Assembly: GCA_902537665.1 (NCBI GenBank)
Contig: CACBCE010000005.1
Coordinates: 1-64,000 of the forward strand
Direction of reading: 5' to 3'
DNA from: an uncultured Pelagibacteraceae bacterium
GTDB lineage: Bacteria > Pseudomonadota > Alphaproteobacteria > Pelagibacterales > Pelagibacteraceae
DNA length: 64,000 nt
Part shown: piece after piece, positions 40,300-49,413 of the stretch
How the letters are laid out: every line of letters starts with the position of its first letter
How positions within the stretch are numbered: position 1 is the first letter of the stretch
Notes under the pieces: generated by a model
What the model was told of the DNA's origin: nothing
Seen by the model: the letters and a program-made list of their open reading frames with translations, nothing else
Database searches by the model: none
Translations under genes and position numbers: made by a program

Positions 40300-42696
40300 A
40301 TGGAGTTTAAAAAAATCCAATTGAACGGATTTAAATCTTTCGCTGATAAAACTAATTTCTTAATTGAAAATGGTTTGACTGGGATAGTTGGTCCTAATGG
40401 ATGTGGAAAATCAAATATTGTTGAGTCCTTAAGATGGGTCATGGGAGAAACATCAGCAAAAAGTATGCGAGGATCAGGAATGGAGGATGTAATATTTTCT
40501 GGAACATCTAACAAAGCATCCAAGAACATTGCAGAAGTGTCTGTTACTGTAACTAATGAAAAAAATGAGGGGCCAATTCAATATAGAGAATTGGATGAGG
40601 TAAACGTAAGAAGAAAAATAGAAAAAGATAAAGGCTCAAAATTTTATATAAATGATAAGGAAGTCAGAGCCCGTGATGCTCAAATGTTTTTTGCAGATCT
40701 ATCAACTGGAGCACATTCTCCATCGATGATAAGCCAAGGTCGTATAGGTGCAATCGTTACAGCTAAACCAGCCGATAGAAGGGCAATCTTAGAAGAAGCT
40801 GCAGGAATTTCAGGATTACATGTAAGAAGGCATGAAGCTGAATTACGACTAAACGCTGCAGAAAATAATCTTAAAAGAGCAGATGAATTAAGGCGTCAAC
40901 AAGAAAGGCAACTTGTTAATCTTCAAAAACAAGCTGAAGAGGCAGCAAAATATAAAAATATGTCTGAAGAAATAAAAAAGATAGAAGCAGGCTTATATTA
41001 TTTAAAATTATTAGAAATTGATAAAGAAATAAAAATAGAAAATGAGATTAATGTTGAAGCAGAGACTGAAGTAACAGACTTTAATGATAAGATCGCAGAT
41101 CTTGAAAATTTAATAAAGACTGAAACTGAAAAAGTCACACCATTAAGGGAAAAGAATATTGAAAACTTATCTAAAATACAGAGACTTAATCTTGAGCTAC
41201 AAAGTCTGGATGAAGAAAACACAAGGATACAAGATGAAATTGAAAATATAAAAAAAACACTTCAAACATTTGAGGAAGATATCGGTAGAGAAAAAGGAAT
41301 AGTAATTGATGCGAACTCAAATGAAAAAAGATTAAAAGAAGAAAAAAATGAGTTAATAGAAATTGACTCCAAATATTATGACACTGAAAAACAGTCTGAT
41401 AATGATTTGAACACCTCTAAAGATAAATTACAAAGTGAAATTGAAAAAGTTAAAGAACTTATTAATTCACAAAAAAATCAAGAAGCTATTTCAGCACTTG
41501 ATAATTGTAAGCTATTAATCGAAGCATATGCTGGGAGTTATAGTAAAAATGAAAATATAAAAAAAGAGTCTGTAAAGAGAAACGAGAGAATTAAAGTAAT
41601 TGATACAGAGATAGAAAGTTGGAAAAACCTATTATTAAATTCTGAAAAAATGGTTTTCCAGCTTACCGAAAGAAGAAGTAAATTGAATGATCAATTAAGT
41701 AAATTAGACAATCAACCAAAATTACAGGCAGAAAAAAAAGGTCAAATAACTGAAGGGTTAAGAATTTCTGAAGAAGAAAAAAAAGAAAATGAAGAAATTA
41801 TTAATTCAACAGATGAAAAAATAGAAAATTTAAGATTAAAATTGAATGAAATCCAAGAGCAATCAATTCAGATAAGAGAGAGAAAAGCAAGTTCGGGTGC
41901 AACAGTTGAGGGACTAAAAAAAAGAAAAAATGATTTAATTGATAGAATTAATTCCGAATTAAATTTATCTGAGGAAAATATTTTAGAAAATTCAAATCTT
42001 TTCGGAGTTGAGGAACTGCCTGATGCTGTAAATCAAGAGGACTTGCTAGACAAAAAAAAACAAAAAAGAGAAAAACTAGGCTCGGTGAACTTAAAAGCAG
42101 ATGAAGAAACAAATAAGTATGAAACTGAAATTAAAAAAATGGAGAGCGATCGGGTTGATTTAGTAACAGCAATAGTAAAATTAAAAGAAAGTATCAATGA
42201 GCTTAATCAAAAAGGAAGAGAAAGATTAATTGAGGCTTTTGACAAAGTTGATAGAAAATTTAACGAGGTTTACACAAAACTTTTTAATGGTGGAAGCGCC
42301 AAACTTGAATTAGTAGATGCTGATGATCCACTAGAGGCAGGACTAGAGATGTTGGTGAGTCCTCCTGGTAAGCGTCTCCAATCAATAACTTTATTATCGG
42401 GTGGAGAACAAGCACTTACTGCGCTTTCATTAATTTTTGCCGTTTTCTTAACTAATCCATCTCCAATTTGTGTATTAGATGAAGTAGATGCACCTCTTGA
42501 TGATGCGAATGTCACAAGATTTTGTAATTTGCTTGATGAACTTACAAAAATTACTGACACAAAATTTATAATTGTTACCCACCACGCTTTAACAATGTCT
42601 AAAATGAACAGACTATATGGAGTTACAATGCCCGAGAAAGGTATTAGTCAACTTGTAGCTGTTGATCTTCAAAAAGCAGAAAGTATGGTTGCCTAA
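40300..42696 (+). CDS. smc: Chromosome segregation protein SMC, short form without recognisable hinge
   Basis: The N-terminal head has FKSFADKT, Walker A GPNGCGKSN (residues 31-39), and ISQGRIGAIVTAKPADRRAI; the C-terminal head has signature LSGGEQ (699-704) and Walker B with Asp727/Glu728 in VLDEVDAP. These mark a condensin-type SMC ATPase. But it is 798 residues, against about 1150 in typical bacterial SMCs. Everything between about 180 and 640 reads as Glu/Lys coiled coil; the midpoint (about 387-420, SQKNQEAISALDNCKLLIEA) is too short for a hinge domain. There is no CxxC zinc hook either. Partner ScpA/ScpB genes are not in the window. Confidence 0.9.
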   Translation: MEFKKIQLNGFKSFADKTNFLIENGLTGIVGPNGCGKSNIVESLRWVMGETSAKSMRGSGMEDVIFSGTSNKASKNIAEVSVTVTNEKNEGPIQYRELDEVNVRRKIEKDKGSKFYINDKEVRARDAQMFFADLSTGAHSPSMISQGRIGAIVTAKPADRRAILEEAAGISGLHVRRHEAELRLNAAENNLKRADELRRQQERQLVNLQKQAEEAAKYKNMSEEIKKIEAGLYYLKLLEIDKEIKIENEINVEAETEVTDFNDKIADLENLIKTETEKVTPLREKNIENLSKIQRLNLELQSLDEENTRIQDEIENIKKTLQTFEEDIGREKGIVIDANSNEKRLKEEKNELIEIDSKYYDTEKQSDNDLNTSKDKLQSEIEKVKELINSQKNQEAISALDNCKLLIEAYAGSYSKNENIKKESVKRNERIKVIDTEIESWKNLLLNSEKMVFQLTERRSKLNDQLSKLDNQPKLQAEKKGQITEGLRISEEEKKENEEIINSTDEKIENLRLKLNEIQEQSIQIRERKASSGATVEGLKKRKNDLIDRINSELNLSEENILENSNLFGVEELPDAVNQEDLLDKKKQKREKLGSVNLKADEETNKYETEIKKMESDRVDLVTAIVKLKESINELNQKGRERLIEAFDKVDRKFNEVYTKLFNGGSAKLELVDADDPLEAGLEMLVSPPGKRLQSITLLSGGEQALTALSLIFAVFLTNPSPICVLDEVDAPLDDANVTRFCNLLDELTKITDTKFIIVTHHALTMSKMNRLYGVTMPEKGISQLVAVDLQKAESMVA

Positions 42697-42711
42697 TTAA
42701 GCTGATTTCAA

Positions 42712-42984
42712 ATGTCCAAAGATCCATTTAAAACTCGCTTAGAAATTGCAAAAAAAAAGGTTTTTGATAAAGAAAATAAGAAAAAAAATAACCCCTCTCC
42801 AATTGGTAATGCTTTTAAACTAAGCACTGAGCTGGTTTCTGCAGTAGTTGTAGGGACAATTATTGGGTTTATTTTAGACAAGACCTTTGGTACTAAACCA
42901 TGGTTAATTTTAATATTTTTTTTTGTAGGTGTAATCGCAGGAATAATGAATGTAATTAAATCTGCAAAGAAAATGCAAAAATAG
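42712..42984 (+). CDS. atpI: AtpI/AtpZ-type ATP synthase assembly protein
   Basis: A 90-residue protein with a charged N-terminus and two membrane helices (STELVSAVVVGTIIGFILD and WLILIFFFVGVIAGIMNVIK). Genes of this type lead F0 operons in alphaproteobacteria, and the product is thought to help c-ring assembly or Mg uptake. It begins the atpI-B-E-b'-b set, 12 bases before atpB. Confidence 0.88.
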   Translation: MSKDPFKTRLEIAKKKVFDKENKKKNNPSPIGNAFKLSTELVSAVVVGTIIGFILDKTFGTKPWLILIFFFVGVIAGIMNVIKSAKKMQK

Positions 42985-42996
42985 ATCGAAAAATAT

Positions 42997-43731
42997 ATGG
43001 CTGCAAATCCAATGACACAATTCGAAGTCTATAGAATTGGTCCTGAAATTAAAGTAGGTGCTTTTGATATTTCATTTACAAACGCCAGTTTGTTTATGGT
43101 GATAAGTTCGCTTGCTATTTTGATTATATTTAATCTTGGATCAAAAAAAAATTCATTGTTACCAAACAAAATTCAGTTGTTAGCTGAATTAAGTTATACA
43201 TTTGTTTCAAAAATGATTAGTGATACGGCAGGCTCTAAAGCTAAACCTTATTTTTCTTTTATATTCTCTTTATTTATGTTTGTCCTTTTTTGTAACATGT
43301 TTGGAATGATTCCTTACACCTTTACAGTCACAAGTCATATTATTGTTACCTTTGTGTTAGCAGCTTTTATTTTTATCGGTGTAACAATAATTGGTTTTAT
43401 AAAACATGGTTTAGGCTATCTTAAATTATTTGTACCGAGTGGGGTTCCTATAGTACTATTACCATTAATTGTAGTTATTGAGATTATCTCATATTTAAGT
43501 AGACCTATCAGTTTATCCGTCAGGCTCTTTGCTAACATGATGGCGGGTCACACAATGATGAAAGTATTCGGAGGCTTTGTAATAAGTCTTGGGGTAGTCG
43601 GTGGGTGGCTTCCACTGAGTTTTTCGGTTGCTTTAACTGGCCTGGAGATATTAGTTGCTTTTCTTCAAGCATATGTTTTTGCAATTTTAACCTGCATCTA
43701 TTTGAATGATGCATTAAACTTACACCATTAA
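42997..43731 (+). CDS. atpB: F0F1 ATP synthase subunit a
   Basis: A 244-residue integral membrane subunit that forms the two proton half-channels. The essential Arg is in LSVRLFANMMAGH and the conserved C-terminal segment in FLQAYVFAILTCIYLND. MIPYTFTVTSHI marks the earlier helices. Together with the c ring it drives rotation. Confidence 0.97.
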   Translation: MAANPMTQFEVYRIGPEIKVGAFDISFTNASLFMVISSLAILIIFNLGSKKNSLLPNKIQLLAELSYTFVSKMISDTAGSKAKPYFSFIFSLFMFVLFCNMFGMIPYTFTVTSHIIVTFVLAAFIFIGVTIIGFIKHGLGYLKLFVPSGVPIVLLPLIVVIEIISYLSRPISLSVRLFANMMAGHTMMKVFGGFVISLGVVGGWLPLSFSVALTGLEILVAFLQAYVFAILTCIYLNDALNLHH

Positions 43732-43738
43732 TTAACAG

Positions 43739-43744
43739 AGGAGG
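43739..43744 (+). promoter_or_regulatory. Strong Shine-Dalgarno for atpE
   Basis: AGGAGG inside AGAGGAGGA lies five bases before the atpE ATG. This is the clearest ribosome-binding site in the window; most genes here show little or none. It fits the high copy number of subunit c (a ring per enzyme) compared with one subunit a. Confidence 0.85.
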
Positions 43745-43749
43745 ATATA

Positions 43750-43977
43750 ATGGAATTAGAAGCAGCAAAGATGATCGGAGCAGGTTTAGCGGCTATTGCC
43801 CTAGCTGGTGCCGGTGTTGGTATAGGTATAATTTTTGGTAACTATCTATCAGGTGCGATGAGAAACCCATCCGCGGCTCAGAAACAGTTTCCTAATTTGC
43901 TTTTAGGGTTTGCCCTAGCAGAAGCAACTGGGTTGTTTGGATTGGTTGTAGCGTTAATCATTCTTTTTGCATTTTAA
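43750..43977 (+). CDS. atpE: F0F1 ATP synthase subunit c
   Basis: A 75-residue hairpin of two membrane helices: a Gly/Ala-rich first helix (GAGLAAIALAGAGVGIGIIFG), the polar loop RNPSAAQKQ and the second helix with the proton-carrying Glu in FALAEATGLFGLV. The residue after Glu is Ala, not the Ser/Thr of sodium-binding c subunits, which suggests a proton ring. A strong Shine-Dalgarno precedes the ATG. Confidence 0.97.
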   Translation: MELEAAKMIGAGLAAIALAGAGVGIGIIFGNYLSGAMRNPSAAQKQFPNLLLGFALAEATGLFGLVVALIILFAF

Positions 43978-43981
43978 ATAG

Positions 43982-44572
43982 ATGGTTAAAAAAATATTTT
44001 TTCAGTTAATATTTTTCAATCTCTTTTTTTTAAAAGAGGTTTTTGCAGCTGAAAGTGGAGGTATGCCTCAATTAAATCCAGAATTTTGGATTTCACAAAT
44101 TTTTTGGTTAACACTTACTTTTGGTATTCTGCACATTGTATTATCTAAACTAATACTACCTAAGATAAGTGCAAACCTTGAATTAAGAAAATCACAAATA
44201 CAAGAAAATATTGAGGCAGCAGAAAAACAGAGAGAAAGTAGTGAAGCCAAGCTTAAAGAGTACGATGATATTATTTCAAAAAGTAAATTAAAGGCAAATA
44301 ATATTTTTAAAGAAGCTAGAGAAAATGTGCTCAAAGAAATAAATACAAAAAAGGAAACTTTAGATAAACAAATTGATGAGGAAATCAAGAAAGTTGAGCA
44401 AGAGATAAATTTACTAAGAAAAGGTGCTTCAGAGAAAATTAATAAAATTGCAATCGAAACCACTTCAGAGTTACTAGTGAAATTAATCGGTACGGAAGTT
44501 AATAATAGTAGTATTTCTGCAATCGTTGATGATTTATCTAAAAGAAATGGGGATAAATATTATGGCAATTGA
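43982..44572 (+). CDS. atpG: F0F1 ATP synthase subunit b'
   Basis: A 196-residue peripheral-stalk subunit. It has a signal-like hydrophobic N-terminus (KKIFFQLIFFNLFFLKEVFA), a membrane helix after MPQLNPEFWISQIFWLTLTFGILHIVL and a long coiled coil. Alphaproteobacteria and phototrophs usually carry two b-type subunits, b' and b, and this is the first. It overlaps the b gene by 11 bases. Confidence 0.92.
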   Translation: MVKKIFFQLIFFNLFFLKEVFAAESGGMPQLNPEFWISQIFWLTLTFGILHIVLSKLILPKISANLELRKSQIQENIEAAEKQRESSEAKLKEYDDIISKSKLKANNIFKEARENVLKEINTKKETLDKQIDEEIKKVEQEINLLRKGASEKINKIAIETTSELLVKLIGTEVNNSSISAIVDDLSKRNGDKYYGN

Positions 44573-45059
44573 TTCAACATTTTGGGTAGCTGTATCGTTT
44601 ATTATTTTCTTTGGAGGCTTAATATATCTTAAGGTTCCACAAAAAATAAATGAAATACTAAACAAATTAATTTCAGATATTAAAAATGAGATTGATGAAA
44701 GTGAAAAGCTTAGAACAGAAGCTAAAACTTTACTAGATAATGCTCAAAAAAAACTCGATACAGCTCAATCAGTTAGTAAGGAAATATTGGCACAAGCGAA
44801 AAAAGACAGTGATAATCTTATAATTGAATTAAACGATAAATTTCATAAATCTTCAGAAATTAAAAAAAATTCAACAGAAAATAAGATCAATCAAATGAAA
44901 GACGCGGCAATAAAAGAAATAAAAGATGCTTCAATTAAAGTTGCGGTAGACTCAGTTAAAAAGATAATTACAACATCGGTTGATAAGTCCAAGCTTGATA
45001 ACTTGTTTCAAAAAAATTTGGATGAAACAAAAGAAGAGTTAAAAAAAATCAACTCATAA
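44562..45059 (+). CDS. atpF: F0F1 ATP synthase subunit b
   Basis: About 165 residues from the ATG at 44562 (MAIDSTFWVAVSFIIFFGG). A single N-terminal membrane helix is followed by a charged coiled coil (DEIDE-like repeats to the C-terminus) that forms the peripheral stalk with b'. It ends the F0 operon; the F1 genes (atpHAGDC) are elsewhere, as is usual for alphaproteobacteria. A 40-base gap leads to crtI. Confidence 0.95.
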   Translation: MAIDSTFWVAVSFIIFFGGLIYLKVPQKINEILNKLISDIKNEIDESEKLRTEAKTLLDNAQKKLDTAQSVSKEILAQAKKDSDNLIIELNDKFHKSSEIKKNSTENKINQMKDAAIKEIKDASIKVAVDSVKKIITTSVDKSKLDNLFQKNLDETKEELKKINS

Positions 45060-45099
45060 TACTCTTACAATTTTACAAAAAAGACTATAAATTATATAG

Positions 45100-46560
45100 A
45101 TGAATTCCATTGTTATAGGTTCAGGATTTGGAGGGATAGCTGCAGCTTTACGTCTTAAAGCTAAAGGACATAAAGTTACTTTAATCGAAAAACATCGAGA
45201 TCTTGGAGGAAGGGCTAGAGTATTTCAAAAAAATGGCTTCATTTACGATGGTGGACCAACAGTGATAACTGCTCCATATTTGATAAATGAATTGTTTGAA
45301 TTATTTCAAAAAAAACCAGAAGATTATATAAAACTTACTCCACTAAAAGTTTGGTATCAATTCATTTTCGAGGATAAATCAAAATTTAATTACTCTGGGG
45401 ACGAGCTAGAGATGAAAAAACAAATAAAAGAGATAAATGAAAAAGATGTTAAGGGTTATGAAAAATTAGTCGATTTTACAAAAAAAATTTTTGATAAAGG
45501 TTTCACGGAGCTTGCTGATGTACCTTTTGATAAACCATTTGTAATGATGCAGCAATTGCCAGCACTATTAAAACTAAAAAGTTATAAATCTGTTTATTCT
45601 TTAGTCTCCTCATATATTGAAAATGAAAAATTAAGGAGAATGCTTAGTATGCACCCATTATTAGTTGGGGGAAATCCTTTTACTACAACTTCAATTTATG
45701 GATTAATCTTATACCTAGAAAAAAAATGGGGTATTCATTACTCAATGGGTGGAACAGGAAATATAATCAAGGGTTTTGAAAAATTAATGGATGAAGTTGG
45801 GATTAAAATAATTAAAGGTCACGAAGTTACCAAAATTATTTCAAACAAAAAAAAAATTACCAGTATCCAATTAGATGATCAAACAATAATAGAGTCTAGC
45901 AATGTAATTTGTAATGCTGATCCTCCTGCTGTTTATGAGAAAATGTTAAATGGGAATACAAATAATTCATTTCTTTTTAGATGGAAAAAAAACCGAATGG
46001 AATATTCAATGGGATTATTTGTCTATTACTTTGGTACCAAAAAAAAATACGATAATGTTGAGCACCATACTATTAAGTTTGGAAACAAATATAAAGAACA
46101 TTTAGATGACATTTTCAATAACAAAAAATTGAATGACGATATTAGTTATTATCTTCACAGACCCTCTGCAACTGATAAAACTATGGCTCCCGAAGGTAAC
46201 GATTGCTTTTATGTTTTAGTCCCAGTGCCAAATAATCAATCAAAAATTGATTGGTCTGTTGAGGGAGAAAAAATGAAAAATTTGGTTATTGATAAAATGC
46301 AAAATGATTTAATGCCAGATCTCAAAAATAATATTGTAGAAGATTTTTATTTAACCCCTGATTACTTTGAAAAAGATTTAAATACAAAATATGGTTCAGG
46401 TTTTTCAATCCAACCAAAATTTTCTCAATCTGCATATTTTAGATTTCACAATAAGTCTGAGATATACAAAGGGCTTTATTTTGTTGGTGCAGGAACCCAT
46501 CCTGGAGCAGGTGTACCTGGAGTGCTTTCGTCAGCAAAGGTATTAGAAAAGATTTTATGA
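45100..46560 (+). CDS. crtI: Phytoene desaturase
   Basis: A 486-residue CrtI flavoprotein that desaturates phytoene to lycopene. The N-terminal FAD fold is IGSGFGGIAAALRLKAKGHK and LIEKHRDLGGRA; the C-terminal signature is GLYFVGAGTHPGAGVPGV. It starts a four-gene carotenoid/retinal operon and overlaps crtB by 4 bases. Confidence 0.96.
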   Translation: MNSIVIGSGFGGIAAALRLKAKGHKVTLIEKHRDLGGRARVFQKNGFIYDGGPTVITAPYLINELFELFQKKPEDYIKLTPLKVWYQFIFEDKSKFNYSGDELEMKKQIKEINEKDVKGYEKLVDFTKKIFDKGFTELADVPFDKPFVMMQQLPALLKLKSYKSVYSLVSSYIENEKLRRMLSMHPLLVGGNPFTTTSIYGLILYLEKKWGIHYSMGGTGNIIKGFEKLMDEVGIKIIKGHEVTKIISNKKKITSIQLDDQTIIESSNVICNADPPAVYEKMLNGNTNNSFLFRWKKNRMEYSMGLFVYYFGTKKKYDNVEHHTIKFGNKYKEHLDDIFNNKKLNDDISYYLHRPSATDKTMAPEGNDCFYVLVPVPNNQSKIDWSVEGEKMKNLVIDKMQNDLMPDLKNNIVEDFYLTPDYFEKDLNTKYGSGFSIQPKFSQSAYFRFHNKSEIYKGLYFVGAGTHPGAGVPGVLSSAKVLEKIL

Positions 46561-47411
46561 TGTCTGATAAAAATTACTTATCAGTTTATGCAAAATCTTT
46601 TAATTGGGCGGGTTTTTTTTTACCTAAAAAAATATATAAAAAATGCTCTGCGTTGTATGATTTTTGTAGAGTTGCCGACAATATCGCAGACGATGAAGAA
46701 AAATTAGAAGTCAAAGAAATTAAATTTAAGCAATTTAAAAAAGATTTTGTTCAAAAGAATTTTGATAATCAAATTGTTAAAAATATGTGGGACCTTATTG
46801 ATGAATTTAAAATTTCAGTAAAAATTATCGAAGATCTATTAGATGGTATAAATTCAGATATAAAAGATAAGGTAATATTAAATTCAAAAAAAGACCTTTT
46901 AATATATTCTTACAGAGTTGCTGGAACTGTTGGTTTAATGATGGCAAAAATTTTAAAAGTTAATAAAAAAAGCTCACTTAAGTCAGCTATTGATCTCGGT
47001 ATCGCAATGCAACTTACAAATATATCAAGAGATGTAATTGAAGATTCAAAAATAAATAGATTTTATATAAATAAAAATTTTGAGGAAATCACATCGACTA
47101 TAGATCTTGCAGATACCTTTTATAAGAATTCCTTTTATTCTATAAAAGACATCCCAATAAGTTTTAGATTTTCAATTTTAGTCGCAAGAAGGATCTACCG
47201 AAAAATAGGCTATAATATTCTAAATAAAAAAACGTTTGAAAATTATAAAAATTCTGGAAAAATTTATGTATCCAATATTGAAAAGAGTATAGAGACTATT
47301 TTTGCGATTTTTGATCTTATAAGATTATCTCTAACTAGCATTAAGGAAGATCAGATTCAACATGATCATTTTTTAATTAATGAGGAAATAAATCTAGATG
47401 AAAGAATTTGA
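46557..47411 (+). CDS. crtB: Phytoene synthase
   Basis: A 284-residue prenyl-condensing enzyme that joins two geranylgeranyl diphosphates to phytoene. The two aspartate-rich motifs are in YDFCRVADNIADDEE and QLTNISRDVIED. The start ATG at 46557 overlaps the crtI stop; a second ATG at 46560 is possible. It overlaps crtY by 14 bases. No GGPP synthase gene is in the window, so its substrate comes from a distant gene. Confidence 0.95.
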   Translation: MMSDKNYLSVYAKSFNWAGFFLPKKIYKKCSALYDFCRVADNIADDEEKLEVKEIKFKQFKKDFVQKNFDNQIVKNMWDLIDEFKISVKIIEDLLDGINSDIKDKVILNSKKDLLIYSYRVAGTVGLMMAKILKVNKKSSLKSAIDLGIAMQLTNISRDVIEDSKINRFYINKNFEEITSTIDLADTFYKNSFYSIKDIPISFRFSILVARRIYRKIGYNILNKKTFENYKNSGKIYVSNIEKSIETIFAIFDLIRLSLTSIKEDQIQHDHFLINEEINLDERI

Positions 47412-48465
47412 CTATGTCATTATTGGTGGGGGCTGTGCTGGTTTATCTTTAGCGTATGAATTGGAAATTCATGAAAAGCTTAAAGATAAAACTTTGGCAA
47501 TCATAGAACCAAGAGATGAATACAAAAGAGACAAAACTTGGTCTTTTTGGAAAGTAACATCTCACAATTTTGATGATTGTGTAAAAAAAAATTGGAAAAA
47601 TTTTTCAATTAATATTCCTAAAAAAACTAACTATTTGCAGTGTAAAAGTTCTCCATATCAAAGTATTGACAGTGGTTTATTCTATGAAAAAATTAACAAC
47701 AAACTAAATGAAAATAAAAATATTTCCTACTTTAAAGATGTAAGTGAAATTAGTTTAAAAAATTCTTTTATTTTTAATAGCGTACCATTCATTAAAAAAG
47801 ATTATCGAAATCTTTGGCAACATTTTTGTGGAGTGGAAATCGAAACTAAAAATAATTTTTTTGATGATGAAATTTTTAACCTTATGGATTTTGATTGTGA
47901 TCAAAGAGAAAGTGTTCATTTTTTTTATACCTTACCCTACTCAAAAAATACTGCTTTAGTCGAAACCACTTGGTTGTCTAAAATTAATGACAATTCTCAA
48001 AAAGATTATGACAAACAGATAAAAGATTACATTGAAAATCATCTAAATTTGAAAGATTACAAGATAATTTATAAAGAGGAAGGGGCGATACCTTTATTTT
48101 ACCCAATCGATAAGAATGAAAAAAATAAGATAAATATTGGAACTGCTGGTGGTATGACTAGATTAAGTACAGGTTATACTTTTCTAAATATTCAAGAACA
48201 TAGTAAATATATTAGAGAAAATATTGAAAATATTGCTAATGTTAAAAAATATAAAATAAGCACTAAATATCAGTTTTTAGATGAAATATTTTTAAGAGTT
48301 CTTGAAAAACATCCAGAAAAAATGTCTGATATATTCTTTAAAATGTTTAAGGCTTCACCAAAGACTGTTATAAAATTTTTGTCCAATAAAAGTAATTTTT
48401 TCGAGGATTTGTCTATTATTTTAAGAATGCCTAAATTGACTTTTATAAAAGCATTATTTTATTAG
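47398..48465 (+). CDS. crtY: Lycopene beta-cyclase, CrtY type
   Basis: A 355-residue flavoprotein that cyclises lycopene ends to beta-carotene. It has the dinucleotide motif IGGGCAGLSLAYEL, IIEPRDEYKRDKTWSFW typical of CrtY, a middle ALVETTWLS and GTAGGMTRLSTGYTF. Position between crtB and blh supports this. Confidence 0.94.
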   Translation: MKEFDYVIIGGGCAGLSLAYELEIHEKLKDKTLAIIEPRDEYKRDKTWSFWKVTSHNFDDCVKKNWKNFSINIPKKTNYLQCKSSPYQSIDSGLFYEKINNKLNENKNISYFKDVSEISLKNSFIFNSVPFIKKDYRNLWQHFCGVEIETKNNFFDDEIFNLMDFDCDQRESVHFFYTLPYSKNTALVETTWLSKINDNSQKDYDKQIKDYIENHLNLKDYKIIYKEEGAIPLFYPIDKNEKNKINIGTAGGMTRLSTGYTFLNIQEHSKYIRENIENIANVKKYKISTKYQFLDEIFLRVLEKHPEKMSDIFFKMFKASPKTVIKFLSNKSNFFEDLSIILRMPKLTFIKALFY

Positions 48466-48477
48466 TAGAATTTTAAA

Positions 48478-49413
48478 ATGAATAACAGATCAAAAAAAAT
48501 AAATTTTAATCATTCTTTCATTTTTTTTTTAGTTTGTAATATTTTTTCATTGATAGCTTTTAATTTTAACACTTTTTCAATTTCACCATTTATTTGTTTG
48601 TTATTAATTTTAAGTATCGGTATATCTCATGGATCACTTGACGATGTAAAAGGAAGAAAACTTTTTCAAATTTTTGAAATTAAAAAATTTTATATTTTTT
48701 ACTTGGCATATATTTTAATAGCTATCATAGTTATAATTTTGTGGATACTCGTACCACATGTTTCTTTAATCATTTTTTTAACGGTTGCCTCATATCATTT
48801 TGGAAAAGAAGATACTCAGTTTTTAATAGTTGAAAACTCTTATTACAATCAATTTTTATTTTTGTTAAAAGGTTCTTTGATAGTTTTTGCACCAATGTAT
48901 TTCCATTTCAATGAGACAATATCAATATTCAAATTACTATTTATTGAAAATGAAAATTTCTATAATTTTTTAGATTTAATAGAGTCTAAAAAGATATTGT
49001 TATATTGTATTATTCTATCAACATTAGCAAACATTCTACTATTTACAAAAAATTTTGAGCTAAAGAAATTCACAATATTTTTTGATTATTTTTCAATTAT
49101 AATAATAAATTATTATTTTTCTCCATTTGTAGCTTTTACAATTTATTTTTGCTTTTTACACTCTGTAAGACATAGTATCTCATTAATGTCTGAATTAGAC
49201 AGGGATGACCTTGGTAATGGATTTAAAATCTTTGTAAAAAAGGCTTTACCACTAACAATTATTACAGCTATTTTTTGTGCAATTGGCCTTTATTTACTAA
49301 ATAATACTTACAATTTAGAAAGTTCAATTCTTAAAATTATATTTATAGGTTTGGCGTCTTTGACCTTTCCACATATATTGCTTGAGTATTTGATTGAAAA
49401 AAATGAAAAATAA
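48478..49413 (+). CDS. blh: Brp/Blh-type beta-carotene 15,15'-dioxygenase
   Basis: A 311-residue membrane protein with about seven or eight helices and the conserved metal-binding histidines in GISHGSLDD, ASYHFGKED and LHSVRHS. Blh cleaves beta-carotene to two retinals, the chromophore of proteorhodopsin. With crtI, crtB and crtY upstream it completes retinal synthesis from GGPP. Its 3' end overlaps ispH by 11 bases. Confidence 0.94.
   Translation: MNNRSKKINFNHSFIFFLVCNIFSLIAFNFNTFSISPFICLLLILSIGISHGSLDDVKGRKLFQIFEIKKFYIFYLAYILIAIIVIILWILVPHVSLIIFLTVASYHFGKEDTQFLIVENSYYNQFLFLLKGSLIVFAPMYFHFNETISIFKLLFIENENFYNFLDLIESKKILLYCIILSTLANILLFTKNFELKKFTIFFDYFSIIIINYYFSPFVAFTIYFCFLHSVRHSISLMSELDRDDLGNGFKIFVKKALPLTIITAIFCAIGLYLLNNTYNLESSILKIIFIGLASLTFPHILLEYLIEKNEK

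Noticed and set aside
45072-45100. TTTACA and TATAGA spaced 17 bases as a crtI promoter
   Set aside because: The -10 would overlap the crtI ATG, so transcription would start inside the gene; more likely chance in AT-rich DNA or cotranscription with the F0 genes.
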